DNA of 64,000 nucleotides from Palaemon carinicauda (GCF_036898095.1 NC_090746.1:108950172-109014171); one strand, 5' to 3'; shown: positions 27,127-40,785, counted from the first letter of the stretch. Notes: generated by a model not told the origin, from the letters alone. Made by a program: numbers and translations.

Positions 27127-30100
27127 TTGAAGGCAGATATAATGGTGCTGTCCATAGATCACAAGAAAACTTCTGTTCTTCTGTGCATGTGGATTTTTGG
27201 ATCTGTGACTTCAAGGGAAATATATGCGCCATGATTTTAGATGTAGGGAGAATTGATAATTTTGAATATTCTTGTGTCGATCTGTTTATAGTGAGGCTCT
27301 AAGTACCCTTATATTGCCTAATTAATCCGTTAAAGTTAGCTGTTAGATTGCAACTGCAAAATTAATATTTTCTTTTATAAATCCTAAAATCTGTTGCTGT
27401 CTGTGCCAAACTGGATATTTTTATTTTACATTATACTTATTAAGTCTCAACTATCGTATACGCTACTGTCAGTTTTTTATTTGGAAATTTAAACAGAGCA
27501 AAGCTAAGTTATACTTTCTTTACAACTTTAAATATCACTGAATCACCACTTCAACAACTTCGGTTATCATCTGTCTTGTGCTATCTTATGTCATACTAAA
27601 TTTACTAGAAGCCTCAAAATAGATCTCTCATTAATGTATTGTCATCATTTGAAATTTTTACTTTTTTTGTATTTATACGAGGTATAAGAATGTTAATTCC
27701 TAGTTTTATGAAGGCTATAGAGAAGGGTCATGTGATTTTCTATTGTGTGCCACTTAATTCAAATTTGATATGGCCACAATACTTGTAAGTTTGTCTTAAT
27801 TTCTATATAACATTTGAAGTGACATAGATACTTAATCATAGTACTATTATAAATCAGAAAACATATCGGCTAAAACTTTTGGTACTTATATTAGATGGCT
27901 AGTTTTTCACAAACAAATATCAGTATCTTTAGGTAAATTTAGGCATAGTTACGTAAATGTATGTTTTTGAAACGATATGTTATCGCAAGTCCAGATATTT
28001 GATCTTAGCTTTACTTAATATATTTTAATGACCACATAGTTTAACTGATGAACAATTACTCGACCAGGTGAGGTCCTTCTGGGTGAAGATTTTTTTTTAT
28101 ACATCATTATCATCATCATCTCCATCTCCTCCTACGCCCATTGACGCAAATGGTCTCTATTAGATTCCGCCTGTCATCTCTATCTTCAGCTTTTAATTCA
28201 ATATTTCTTTTATACTTCTTTTTATACAGTGATGTCTATTCTTCATTTTATTTCTATGACACTATGCTCTTGATGGCACCTGTGGATACTGAACTAAGGC
28301 TGATAGATTGGAGGCTACTCAATTCTGGGTTTTCACTCAGTGTTTTATCTTATAAGGTTTTGTTTCCAACCTTACTTTTCATTAGACCTTCCTATTCTGT
28401 AAATATTTGTTGGTCATGAAACTTTGCCTTTGATTAGAACATTTATGCTCCTCGATGAAAAAAACCTTTGACGATGGTGATGCATTTTTTTGGAGTTCTC
28501 TTTTTAGATGCTGCTCTTTTGGGATTAACAAAGTTTCAGCAGCAATAATTTAGTTCATCTTTTCCTGCTCTGCTTTATGTGAAGCTTGTTCATGATGTTC
28601 AATAATGTGGAAAGTTACAGATATGCATTATTTGGTTAGATCAGAATTCTTACATTATGTTAATTGACTGGTTTAAACGTACAGTGGTGAATTTTGCTAA
28701 GCTATCAAGTTTATGTTGTATGAAGGTTCTGTCCAAAAAGTTCTCTTGGAGAATCTATAGTCGGATACTTCAAAAAGAGTCCTCTGAAATCCCTTTTCAT
28801 GGATCATCTAACAAAGTCTTGTGAAGTCGTTTTTCATGATTCTTACTCAAGGCAGATATTTTATCATTGGTTGATAGTTGATGGTTTGATGAGTTTTTTC
28901 TAAAGGTTTCCTGTCTGTCTACTCTCTAAAAAAAAATAGTTCAGATCCTTTTTCTCTAATGTTCACCGGAGGAAAGTATTGAATCTGAATTTGAATCTAG
29001 AATATTTATAGACATCTGGTGAATTAAATGGTTTGATAAAATCAATTACAACCAATAACAAATACTTAATAACTAATAATTTCTCATGTCGGTTTCCAGA
29101 GATACTCAACCTAAGGACGTCAGTATATCTATGTTTTTTTTTTCTTTGTGACATTATCAGTTGCAAATATTTTTTAAGAAAGTTATTGAAAGGGTTATGA
29201 TCTTCCCATATCAATTCAAAATATGATCCTTCATGCTTAGGTTTGCAAAGTTTTACAAGGCTTTTCTAAGTTTCAGGATTATTTTTGCCTTATGGAAATT
29301 TGTAGGCCACTCTAGCTGACAGTTTTGAAAGGACCAGTTTAGTTTCAAAAGATTTTAAATTTTTCCTAGGAATTTTTTTTTCTCTCTCTCTCTCCTTATT
29401 AGGATATCATGTGTGTTTGTTAATGGTTATGTTAGTGACTTTGGGTCTTCCTTGTTTTATAGAGTTGTTTGTGAACAATCCCCTGTTTACATATTTTTTC
29501 AGATGATTCTGTTCTCAAAGATATATTTTCGATCATTTCGGGACGTAAAGTGCTCTCTTTAGTATTCAGAATTTTGGGGCACTTTGTTTAAAAATATCTT
29601 GCAGAGTTCCCTTGTTTTATTGAATTTCTCTTGGCAAAAATTGGCTATTGGGTAATGCCTTCATTTATCAAACTTTCGTGATTATAGTTCTTAGTTCCGA
29701 TTTGCTTAAAACTTCTTTCGTAGGACACCTTGTTCTAAGGAGTTATTTGAGGAACTCCTCAGTCATGGATTGTGGAGAAATTCAGGCTCTACATAGTTCT
29801 TTTAGGTTATTTGGGATACTAATTAATCTCTGCAGTAATCTTGGAATCCTTTATCTATGGATTTATTCGAGGTGTTTCTTAATTCAATAAGCTATCTGGG
29901 GCACTTATGTGATTTACCAACTTTGAGTATTCCCTCGCTTTGCAGAATTTATTTGTCTGTGGAGGTATTTGGGCATTACTTCTTTCTCAATTTAGTTATT
30001 CATGACCCTTCTTTGTCTTGGAAATTATTGTGGTTGCTTTTGTCTTTAGTGTTATTTATAACACTTAAATGGGGTTGTCTTGGGTACTCATTGGATGATG

Positions 30101-30890
30101 AAGTGATCTATTAAGTTATTTGGAGCACTGTATTGCTTATTGTCTAAGGAGCTATGTTGTTTACTCAATGGATTGATTATTTCATAGCACTCATTGTTTT
30201 CTTGTTTCTATTCGAGTAATTCCCATTTTCAATCATTTTTTTCAATTACTCTTGTTTTCAAGAGTTCCAGTTTTCTTGTCAATCTTTAGGTTCCAGAGTT
30301 ATGTGGCATTACTCTGCGAATTAAGATCTAATTGACAAAACCTTTGCAATTGGAGGATTTAAGATTTATACATATTTATAATAATTCTACTTGTATGTTT
30401 TGGGGAATATTTAAAAAAGAACTTCTGTATCAATGAAATTCAAGGTATGTTGCTCACTTGTAGCACCTTAAATTTTCTTCCTATGCTATTTACCAAACAA
30501 TCATATAACTGACAAGATATTTGCTTCATCCCCTTTTGTTTCTTGATAAGAAAATATTAAAATCATAATATTTTGTAAATTTCTTGCATATTGCCAAGGT
30601 AAAATCATATATAATAATTAGCTTTTGTTTTCCTTTTATTTGTTATGATGCCAGATAACTAATAATTAGTCTTCCTTTTATCATAAATATCATATTCCCC
30701 TTTTATAAACCTGTTTGATAAGGATAAAAACAAACTAGAATCCCTCTTTTGATTTAGATGATAAGATGAAGAGTATAGTGGCTTGTATTTCTTATTCTTT
30801 AATGTGTGAATAATTCTTAAATATTAGTCAAAAATTCGTCCCAATAACCATCCTTCCTTTGACCTTTTGTATTGCTTTGCAACAACTTGC

Positions 30891-30895
<5 letters not shown>
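27127..30895. other. AT/T-rich non-coding DNA, possible 3' UTR
   Basis: No long coding frame with recognisable similarity. About 28085-28230 (CATCATC-rich, then CTCCTACGCCCATTGACGCAAA) resembles a piece of a dispersed decapod retroelement remembered from other sequences, but there is no second copy in this window to prove it. Between 29570 and 30130 a TTTGGGGCACT-like word recurs irregularly. Confidence 0.4.

Positions 30896-30985
<90 letters not shown>
30896..30985. repeat. (CT)n microsatellite
   Basis: About 45 uninterrupted CT units. Confidence 0.97.
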
Positions 30986-30988
<3 letters not shown>

Positions 30989-31189
30989 TTACGTTGCTTT
31001 TGCGAGTAATTGAGGGACTTGAAGAAGTGAAAAGTACTGGAGAGGCTAGGTAATTAAACTTAATAAATTGAATGGTATAGAAAGTAATGAAATGTAGATC
31101 AATGAACTTCCATTGAACAAAAAGATTATCAAACATCAATTGGGGAGACTAAAGGTCATAGGGTTTAAGTTGCTGAAAGGTTGGATATG

Positions 31190-32625
31190 AAATCAAATAT
31201 TCCATCTCCATAGAGGCGATGTACTATCAGAGTACCTCTGACGGAATATTGTAGGCATTGGTTAAAGGTCTTTGCAACGTTCCTTGTGACCCTACCTGCA
31301 ATCGTACGTTCCTTCTGACCCTGTTTGCACTTACAAGTTCCTTCTGACCCTATTTGCACTTACACGTTCCTTCTGACCCTATTTGCACTTACACGTTCCT
31401 TCTGACCCTACCTGCTCTTGTACGTTCCTTCTGACCCTACCTGCTCTGTACGTTCCTTCTGACCCTACCTGCTCTTGTACGTTCCTTCTGACCCTATTTG
31501 CTCTTGAACGTTCCTTCTGACCCTATTTGCTCTTGTAACGTTCCTTCTGACCCTACTTGCTCTTGTAACGTTCCTTCTGACCCTATTTGCACTTGACGTT
31601 CCTTCTGACCCTATTTGCACTTGAACATTCCTTCTGACCCTATTTGCACTTGAACATTCCTTCTGACCCTATTTGCACTTGAACATTCCTTCTGACCCTA
31701 TTTGCACTTGAACATTCCTTCTGACCCTATTTGCACTTACACGTTCCTTCTGACCCTACCTGCTCTTGTACATTCCCTCTGACCCTACCTGCTCTTGTAC
31801 GTTCCTTCTGACCCTGTTTGCACTTACACATTCCTTCTGACCCTATTTGTACTTAAACGTTCCTTCTGACCCTATTTGCATTTACACGTTCCTTCTAACC
31901 CTACCTGCACTTGCACGTTCCTTCTGACCCTAGTTCACTTGCAGGTCCCTTCTGACCCTACCTGCACTTGCAGGTCCCTTCTGACCCTAGTTCCACTTGC
32001 AGGTCCCTTCTGACCCTAATTCCACTTACACGTTCCTTCTGACCCTAGTTGTACTTGCATGCTCCTACTGACCTACCTGCACTTGCAGGTCCCTTCTGAC
32101 CCTACTGCACTTCAAAGTCCCTTCTGACCCTACTTGCACTTCAAAGTCCCTTCTGACCCTACCGACACCTTATAGTTCTTCTGATCCTACTTGCACATTC
32201 CTTTTGACTTTATCTCCATGTGCACGTTCCTTCTATCCTAACTGCACTTTCACATTCCCTATGACCCCAGTTGCACTTTCACGTTCCTTCTGACCCTAAC
32301 TGTATTTGCACATTCCCTATGACCCTAGTTGCACTTTCACGTTCCTTCTGATCCTAACTGCACTTTCACATTCCCTATGCTAGTTGCACTTTCATGTTCC
32401 TTCTGACCCTACACATGTACACTATGACTCTAGCTGCACTCTCACGTTCCTACCCTTGCACTTGCTTGACCTACTTACTTTTCCACTTCCATTTTTTCAA
32501 CTTTTCTATTCAGTCGCTAATCTCTTACTAAAGTGTAACTGCAAGGGTATCCCCCAGTAGCATTTTGGCCCCACAGCCCCCAACGCTGAGTTTTATAGCT
32601 TAAATTCTTAAACTTAATCCAATCC
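31190..32625 (+). repeat. Dispersed repeat copy swollen by an internal minisatellite
   Basis: Left flank 31190-31275 and right flank 32465-32625 align with the two halves of the uninterrupted copy at 35764-36035. Shared blocks are ATCAG.G.ACCTCT, TGTAGGC, GGTCTT on the left and AAAGTGTA.CTG.A..GT.ATCCCCC, TGGCC.CAC, AACGCTG on the right. The middle is replaced by the 28-29-bp array. It resembles a dispersed decapod repeat whose core carries a GTTCCTTC-type motif; that link is from memory. Confidence 0.6.
31272..32465. repeat. 28-29-bp minisatellite, about 40 copies
   Basis: The unit is close to GTTCCTTCTGACCCTATTTG plus CACTTACAC. Variants are clustered: CCTGCTCTTGTAC types near 31400-31480, TTGAAC types near 31600-31730, GGTCCCTTC types near 31945-32160, and an alternating pair of ~29-bp forms (ending CTTTCAC GTTCC and CTTTCAC ATTCCCTATG) near 32230-32400. 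Unit length varies by one or two bases, so the array is not coding. Confidence 0.95.
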
Positions 32626-33221
32626 TAAGGATGATTGGTAGTGTAAAAGAATGTTGGCTAATGAAAGAATAAGCTACAGTATATTAGTTATTGGATGTAT
32701 GGAATATAAAACCTTTAATTATTAGAGAAATAAATTTGATATTTGTAAGTAAAGATTGTTGATAATGAAAGTTGTAAGTTCAGGTCACTGTTATGGATTT
32801 GATGGAAACAAGTATTTTTGATAAAGTGTTCGTAATATTTTGATAAATAGAAATAAGCTATGGTAGGCTAACTCCTAAAACGGATTGGTTATGGTGTGAC
32901 CGTTGATTGATATTAGAAAGGATCTTTCTTTAATTTGGATATTTAAGAGGCGACCTCAGCAAAAACCTCATTACTGAAAAACTAATGCAGTGAAGTGCAT
33001 AGTAAGATGAACAATCTAATTTCTTGGGCTTAGAAAATCTCGGTGTAAAGTGTTTCTGTTTAACTAAAGGGAGGGAGAAGACTTAGGAATCATTTTGGTT
33101 GTGTAGATAAAGGTGATTTGTGATTAAGTATAAAACAGATGGGATATTAACTGGATGAATTTAATGGCCACTCCAATCGAAAGAAGCTCCTTTAATTTCC
33201 AGGTACTTTAGGTAATCTAGT

Positions 33222-33228
<7 letters not shown>
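32626..33228. other. AT-rich non-coding DNA
   Basis: Nothing recognisable. Confidence 0.5.

Positions 33229-33306
<78 letters not shown>
33229..33306. repeat. (CT)n microsatellite
   Basis: About 39 uninterrupted CT units. Confidence 0.97.
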
Positions 33307-33312
<6 letters not shown>

Positions 33313-35683
33313 CATGAACATACCTTGATGAGTAATATGCTAATTGTTAAAAGTAAAGGGAGATTTTTCATACATTTTCCAGTAAGGTCGAATAATGAAG
33401 AAATTTTCTGATTTTAACCTGATGATCTCCTCCAATTTCAGATCTCCCACTCCCCATCCTTGATCCTTCCTTATCCCAAATTTGGAAATGTTATAAAAAA
33501 AAAAAAGATTCTCGCCTCATATGGCTGATGAGTCTCCCATTGCCCCCCTCCTCTTTGAGCATCAGCATTTGCCATTTATTCCTCACCATAAAAAGGGCTG
33601 AAGGGTTCATGAGGTAGATCCTGATCTTAACTAGAATAATCACTTGTTCTTTTAGACTGTTATTGTATTCCCCACGTACAGAGTTTGTTCATTCTTTTAC
33701 TGGTGTCTTGAGAACTGCAGATCAATGTGTTTGCTTGAATATATTGTACTTGTCAAAGGCCGACAGCCTGTCTTGGTAAACATGTTGGATTTTAGTCTGC
33801 TTATTGATCGAGCTGTCATGTCAGTGCGGGTTTTATCCTGACAGCTAAAGTCATGAAAAAATATGGTAATGTTATGCCATTATTAACTTGCCCAAAAGCC
33901 TCAAATTCTCCTAAGTTTGTAACGGTTTATCAAATTTCAAAATCAAGTATAAAAGTTCTTATTTAAGTCAAATATTTCAATATGTTTAAAAACTTTGTAT
34001 TGTAGAAGGTTATAATGTCAAATGTGCAGGTTTTGGTACTATCATTTTCATTTCTAGTAATGTTTTATGCACTTGTGTCAATGACAAAATCATCAAATTT
34101 GTTATGAACTGTGTAATGTAAGTAGTGTAAATTCTATCTAATGTAAAAGGATTGTGATTCAATGTACTCCAGACATGTTTATGCTCTTTTTGAAGTTAAT
34201 GTGTAATTGATGCTGTTATTTCTATTTTTTTCATAAAATCTCCAAGTTTAAGTACAATTAGAATTTTAAAGGTTAATGATACGTGTACATAACGTAAGTG
34301 TTTCAAGTAATTTGGTATGAGGGTCATTTTCAAGTCTTGCATTTCAGAACTTTTTATTATGGCGAGATAGCTGGGCTCTCTGAAAAGGTGCACAGCTCGG
34401 CTCATAAATTCCATTTTGTTTCTTGTCTCGTGTCGTTTGTGCCCTTGACATAAAGAAGGGATAAATAACACTTTAATCATTTTTAGAAGAATTGTGTAAT
34501 AAGTTTTTGAATATGTTATCGTTTACGGGAAGGCTGTCCAGATGTATGTGTGTGTGTGTGTTTGCGTTGTTTGAAAGGTGTGAAAATTGATTTGGTATGA
34601 AGAATAGGTTTATAAAGAATCTCGTCAGGTTTGTGTGTTTTAAGTGGGGAGTTTCCTGGATTTATGGCAAAGATTTTTTATTACTTTATATTGGTCTAGG
34701 TACGAAAATTCCATTTCTATAAAATTGCATTGATTATTTATCATGGTAACATGTGTTTTAAACATGCGTTGACATCTGGGTAGGTTTTTTGGGAGGAGGT
34801 AATGCAATACTGATGTGCAGCAATAGTTCTGTCTTCAAACAATATTCTTCCTTAAGGAAAATTAATATCATTGTAAGAGACATTTAGATATTTTACATAT
34901 GCGAAATGAACAATAATTGGAATATCATATTCAAAAGTTCACTAAGTCCCTAAATATAGTTAACTCAAATCAGGTTAATTCTCTTTTTTTCAATCCCTTA
35001 TCTATGTTTATGGTTAGATAATATATATCTTGATAATGTACAGAAATTGTAAGATTATTAAGATTATACACTGGATCGTGGGTAGGTTCATACCCGACTT
35101 TTTTGTGTAGCCATTTTAGCTTTTGTTTGTTTGTTTGTTAGATTACCTAACCTTTTGGCCAGTTTTCTTTCAATTCATTAGATAACCGGTATCAACTTAT
35201 CCTATTTAAAATTAGCGTGAACTTTGATTAGACGTGTAATGATTAAAATGCTTCACACTCAGAACATGGATGATTATCAAAATAAAAAGCCTTTCTTCTT
35301 ATTTGTAAGAGAAATTTACAAATTGCCATATTGAAAGAGGGTACAGTTTAAAATGTTAGCAATATCAAAGGGTGTAGTCTTTCGATATCGCTTTAGGTTT
35401 TAATCTTGCCAAAAACAAGGTACTCACTGCTGACCTTGTAAATAATTATTTCTGTGCCCACACCTTCATGATACCATTGGTTTAGTTGTTTACCCTTAAA
35501 GAGTCATGAGAGCTCACTCGAGCTAGAATAGTTTTAATATAAAATTGAGAATTACAAGATTACAGTAGATTAAAAATGATTGATGGAGTTGCAAAGTAAT
35601 GAAAAAAAAGTATGGGAAATTGAATATTGCACAACCTAGCTACTCTAATGTTACTTATTTTGTTCCACGACTATAGGGTAACA

Positions 35684-35686
<3 letters not shown>
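33307..35686. other. AT-rich non-coding DNA
   Basis: No coding or repeat structure recognised. A short (TG)n tract lies at about 34547-34562. The minus-strand open frame 34480-34196 has no recognisable domain. Confidence 0.5.

Positions 35687-35760
<74 letters not shown>
35687..35760. repeat. (CT)n microsatellite
   Basis: About 37 CT units directly abutting the dispersed repeat that follows. Confidence 0.97.
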
Positions 35761-35763
<3 letters not shown>

Positions 35764-36035
35764 CCTGAATGGGATAGTGCCATCAGCGCACCTCTAAGGA
35801 CTCTCTGTAGGCGTTATTCAACGGTCTTGTAGCTACGATATGTTTATACCCTTCAACTTTACGTCCTCCTTTCCTGCCTTCATCCTTCCATCTTCCCGTC
35901 AAAGCTCTAATAACTTTTACTTCAAAGTGTACCTGTATGGTTAATCCCCCGTTACACCTGGGTGTTGAATGGCCTCACATGGCCAAGCGCTGGGCTAAAT
36001 TTCTAGTTTCAATACAATCTCCTTTTTAAAAAACG
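35764..36035 (+). repeat. Dispersed repeat, copy without the minisatellite
   Basis: Aligns on both halves with 31190-31275 and 32465-32625. It contains CATCAGCGCACCTCT, TGTAGGCGTT, ACGGTCTTGTAG, then the CTAATAACTTTTACTTC and GCCAAGCGCTGGGCTAAATT blocks that recall a very common decapod interspersed repeat. No coding frame. Confidence 0.55.
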
Positions 36036-38610
36036 TAAATCACAGGATTGTCCTTCGGATAACATTTGTTTTTTTATAACTGATAACGAGATCAACTGTT
36101 TTTAAAGTCACTTTTGCTCTCTAAGATGGCTGTTCATTGCACATCGGTATAGAAAAAACGATTAAAACCCATAAAATTTTATCCTTTATCAGTGTTTGAT
36201 TTAATTGTGATGAGAATTTGCAAATGTTGAACGTTGGTGACATTGTGCTATGGAAGTATTATGAATTTCACTGCAAGGAATGAGAGATTGTTGTGATAGT
36301 ATTGAGTGACTGATGTGGGATTCTTGTGGAGAAGTTAGGTCGTTCTTTTGCCTATTTCCCTTCAATGGGTCATGTCCCAAAGGGGATAAAGGAAGTCAGA
36401 TTTTTGTCAGTGTTTCTTTAAAAGGTTAGACTGAAACGATTTTAGGTACAGATTTTTATGCAGATTGGTACAAATTAGGATTAAAAGTTTTTCATTTAGA
36501 ATTATGTTGGGTTTTGCATTGTAATTTACGTAGCTTAGCTTCTGAAGAAAATTCATGTATCTAGGTGAAAAATATCCTCTTCATTTTGGGAAGTAGCCTA
36601 CAACAGCCAGTCAGTCAGCCAATTGACAAGCTTCAAACTCACGTTTCCTAAAAAAAAAAAAGTATTTTCCAAGAGTAGAATCATCAGCTTCGTTAAGCAG
36701 AGCATATAAAAATGGCTAATTTATATTTTGAAATAGCGCGTTATAATCTTAGAAATGTATTAGAGTAAAAAAATTGTTTTATTATATGCCTGATTATGAT
36801 AGATTTCCTGAAATAACTGTGTCATTAACTTAAAAATATTTATATGGATTTATATAGAAAAATTCTTTAAGGATCAAGTTATTTTCTCATTTTACAGTTT
36901 TGAAGTAACATATGATTTGTTGAAGTATCTAAGGAGATTATTTCAGTCTTCATAAAGTCACCGAGAAATTAATGATAGACGATTATAATTTATCTTTTTG
37001 TTGAGAAATTTAAATTTGATGCATTGATCTTTAAACGTTTATATTTTCGTAACAATAATTAACTTGTATAGAAGTAATAATTCTTGGTCCTGTATTTCTC
37101 TATGAAAATGTTTCTAGTTCTTTATTATTCTGAGTTAAAACGCGTAATGAATTTCTCATTTTTAAACGAATTAAATAGAATTTTATAAAATTCAGTAATT
37201 AGCATCTAAGAATATATTTGATTTTTTCACTACAAGTATTTATGAGCTCAGAGACGTTCGTGCCTCTAACAATAATAAAATCATATCTTTTATTTAATAT
37301 CTGTTAATCTTGCGTCTGTTTTCAGTAAAAAATATCATACTCCCGTATTTCTGTCTATTGTGTCTGAGCTCATTCTGGTAACTTAAAAAGAAAAAGGCAT
37401 TTTAAACTTCATTTCAGGTTGACTTAATCTAAAGTCTGTTAAGGACCAAAATAGAGTGTCAAATTATTTCAATTACGAAAAATGTCATGATCATTACTAT
37501 TTTCACTGTAACTGGTAGTGATATATCAGTTACGCAGGACCTGCGTAAAATACGTAATGAATAATAAAGAATTATCTATGATTATTGGCTGAAGATACCT
37601 TAGGGAATATATCGCTCGGGATAGTATAGTAAGGGATTACGAACAGAGGATAGTATAGTAAGAGATTATAAGGTGAGAAGTGTATTATAAATAATTGTAA
37701 GACGATTAAAGTTTATCAAGGACTTATAAGCTGAGGATAGTATATTTTAGTATTATAAGCTAAGATAGTATATTAAACGTAGGAATAGTGTCTAGCCAGG
37801 TTAACAATTTAACTCTTATAGGTGTATAAGACACACTCATTTTTCTAGGAGTATTGTATATTTTGGGATATTGGTTGTAGACATGCTTCTTTATTAGGAG
37901 TTATATCAACTTTGCATTAAAACTTAATCTACCTCAAATGTAGGTAAATATTCAATTAGAATCATATGTTTCATAACACTGTCCAAATGCTGGTAAAAAG
38001 GAAAGTAATTTTCATAAGGTTATTTCCTAAAATAATATTGTTAGCTTTATAAAGTGTTTCAGGTTAAACTCGCTTTCCAGCGTTGCTTTTTGGGGGTTTG
38101 CGTTTGAAAACTTTATTACACACTAAAGTGATTCAGGTGTCCATGTGCAAGGTGAATGCGTACTTCGGTCCGATCTGACTGTCTGCTGGGAGGAGTAGCA
38201 AGGATGGTCAGGGCAGTAGCCTTGCACGTCTTCTTCTCTTTTACCTGACTCAATCATGTGCATTAAATGGGACGAGACAGGGAGGCACCTTGGCATTTGT
38301 GAATCTTGTCTGCTTTTCACTGAGCTTCAGGTGTCTGTAGTAATGGATCGCTCTGAAATTGCACTAAAAGGCTTGAAAATTACTTTTTCTTTTAGGTTTA
38401 TGATTTTTTTTCAGCTTAGAAATGCTATTTTTTATTTCTTGTAAAAGTGTGTAATTTTATGTTGCATTAAAGAATTAACGTAACTTGATAATCACTGGAG
38501 TCGAAATGTAGGCTAGTAATGTAAGAAAATGGCATAAGCATTTTACCATTTAACTTCAGGAGAGCTGTAAACTATTCCTGAAGTCTTTAAATTACAATCC
38601 TGATATTATT
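36036..38610. other. AT-rich non-coding DNA
   Basis: Between 37618 and 37775 a GGATAGTATAGTAAG-like word recurs four or five times in degenerate form. The stretch 38110-38340 is noticeably less AT-rich than its surroundings and is open on the minus strand (38320-38123), but no domain is recognised. Confidence 0.45.
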
Positions 38611-38612
38611 GT

Positions 38613-38797
38613 TGTAAAATTATCAATAAAAAAAAAGAAAAAAGAAGGAAAAGGAAAGCATTCAAGGGCCTAGTAACATTGTTTTCTCAAAAAGATAACT
38701 TCGCATTAAGTTTCTGGTTACTAGGTGGGATAGGGGATGGCCTTGGTGGGCTTTCCTTTTCCTTCTTTTTTTTTTTATTAATAATTTTATCTTTCTA
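38613..38797. repeat. Short inverted repeat, ~45-bp arms
   Basis: AAAATTATCAATAAAAAAAA, GAAGGAAAAGGAAAGC and CTAGTAAC on the left recur as reverse complements on the right (GTTACTAG, GCTTTCCTTTTCCTTC, TTATTAATAATTTT). Possibly a small miniature element. Confidence 0.6.
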
Positions 38798-39873
38798 TTA
38801 GAGGAAGCACTACTTACTTACACAATCATGAAATATGTAACCACATTTGCTGAGCTTTAAACACACCAAAATCTGTTCGAAAAAAAGAAAACGGACAGTG
38901 GCCGGAAAAAAATTCAAAGAAAACGTGCACTATATTGGGTCAAGGATGACTCGCCTAAGAGTCTTTCTTGGTCGAATCATGAGCCAAGTTTTCTTTGAAT
39001 CTAGGACGTTTAAAGCTTTCAGAAAATGAGGTTTCGTGAATTTGATATACATCTCATTGACTAAATAGTGTTTGTATTTTCATTATATAACTGAACTGAT
39101 AACACTGAAAAACCTGTCTTGTGTTTGCCATCAATCTTCTACAATAAAAGTCTTGAACGAATTTCTAAGTTTTTCTTCAGCCATATTGTCTTAAATGGGA
39201 AGCTTCCATTGCATATTTAGGTATAATGCTGTACCTAAAATTTAAATACCGTAGCTTCAAGCTTGAATACAATTCAGAGGCTTTTGAGGAATATTAACTA
39301 ATGGAAATAATGAGCCATTATTATCATGACTTTAGTAAGGATAAAACCTACGTGACAGTCAGCTGGATTTAGAAGTGGACTTGGTCCAACATGAAATACG
39401 AGACCGTTCGGCCATCTTGGCTTGTACTTTATATGCATAAAACATGTTACTGCTACTCTCACCACACCAGTGGGGGAGTGAACTAACTCAGTATGTGGGG
39501 GGTTCAATAACAGTCAAAAAAGGACGAGTGACTAGTTAGGAGAAAGGACTATTCTCATGAGCCTTTTGGTCCCTATTTCGTGGGGAATAAGGCATTTTGC
39601 TGGTGCTTGAAGAGGTAGGGGGGCGCTTGGGGAGAATACTCTGTCATATGAGGTTTAACATAGGGAGAACACTCCAAGTCATCATTTTTTTTTTATTTTT
39701 TAAATTCAGTTTTTCATTTTCTGTCCGTTTTCTGTTTGTATACCAGGGGAAACTAAAATAAAGCGTTATACTTATATATATTTTATTTTCAAATTCCTGA
39801 AATGTTACAATGAGTATGGTAACTATGTATCTTGCAATTTCTCAGTACGGAAAATATATAGATTAATCAACTT
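38798..39873. other. AT-rich non-coding DNA
   Basis: A small inverted pair, TTCAAAGAAAAC and GTTTTCTTTGAA, lies at about 38914 and 38988. No gene recognised. Confidence 0.45.
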
Positions 39874-40356
39874 CAAAATTTTTACAAGTTATGCTAAGAA
39901 TATTATAATCACTTATAGGGTCTGTTACATAAGACATAGAAAACTAAGCAGTAGAGCTAGTTTCTTTTTCATGGAAAGCCCCATGGGTACACTGCTAAAA
40001 GGCTATTATAAGAAAGAATTCATTACAATCAAGTGATATGCCTTATTAAACAGCATAGATGCCAACAAAACAATATTTCAAGACAGTTAAAATTATATAT
40101 CATAAAGCTGTAGATAATATACAACATATTTAAAATCATTTTAACTATCTTTGAAATATTTTGTTGGCATCTACGCTGTTTAATAAGGCATGTCACTTGA
40201 TTGTAATAAATCCTTTCTTATAAAGAGCCTGTTGGCAGTAGGCCTACGGGGCTTTACATGAAAATAGAAACTAGCTCTACTGCTTAGTTTTCTATGTCAT
40301 ATGTAACAAACCTTATAAGTGATTATTATATTCTTAGCATACCTTGTAAAAATATT
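39874..40356. repeat. ~480-bp inverted repeat, ~215-bp arms
   Basis: The left arm (39874 to about 40090) and right arm (about 40135 to 40356) are reverse complements with scattered mismatches. Outer block: TTTTACAAGTTATGCTAAGAA. Inner blocks: CTAAGCAGTAGAGCTAGTTT, AATCAAGTGATATGCC and GATGCCAACAAAA. The spacer is about 45 bp. No frame. It fits a foldback or miniature inverted-repeat transposable element. Confidence 0.8.
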
Positions 40357-40675
40357 AAACATGTTAACCTACTTAATAAGGTTTATCACATAATAATTGG
40401 TATAGACAAAAATACTTGGATATACAAGAACTATGGTCCTGAATGATAATTCATGGCAAAAAAAAGTGATACATATACCGAATAAGTAAAGGCAGATGGC
40501 CCAGCATTTGAATGTCAGTAGTTAGGACGTACTGACAACAGTACTTAAGTCATATACTAGGTTCATCATAGTCAGAAAGCTGGAAAGGATTCATTCATGA
40601 CAATAAGTGCAAGATATTTGAATACAGTAGTTGTTTCGAATAAACTTCTTCCCTCACAAAGGAAATGAGACAGTA

Positions 40676-40785
40676 AGTTTAGTAAGGGGGATTAATTCTT
40701 AATATATCTCAAAATTAATGATTAAAATAAAGTTTAGTAAGGGGGATTATTTCTTAATATCTCTCATAATTAATGATTCAAATCT
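40676..40785. repeat. 55-bp tandem duplication
   Basis: AGTTTAGTAAGGGGGATTA begins both units (40676 and 40731); the units share AATTAATGATT and differ at a handful of positions. Confidence 0.85.

Noticed and set aside
31272..32465. CRISPR-like regular array
   Set aside because: Units are contiguous 28-29-bp tandem repeats without unique spacers, in a eukaryotic genome; it is a minisatellite.
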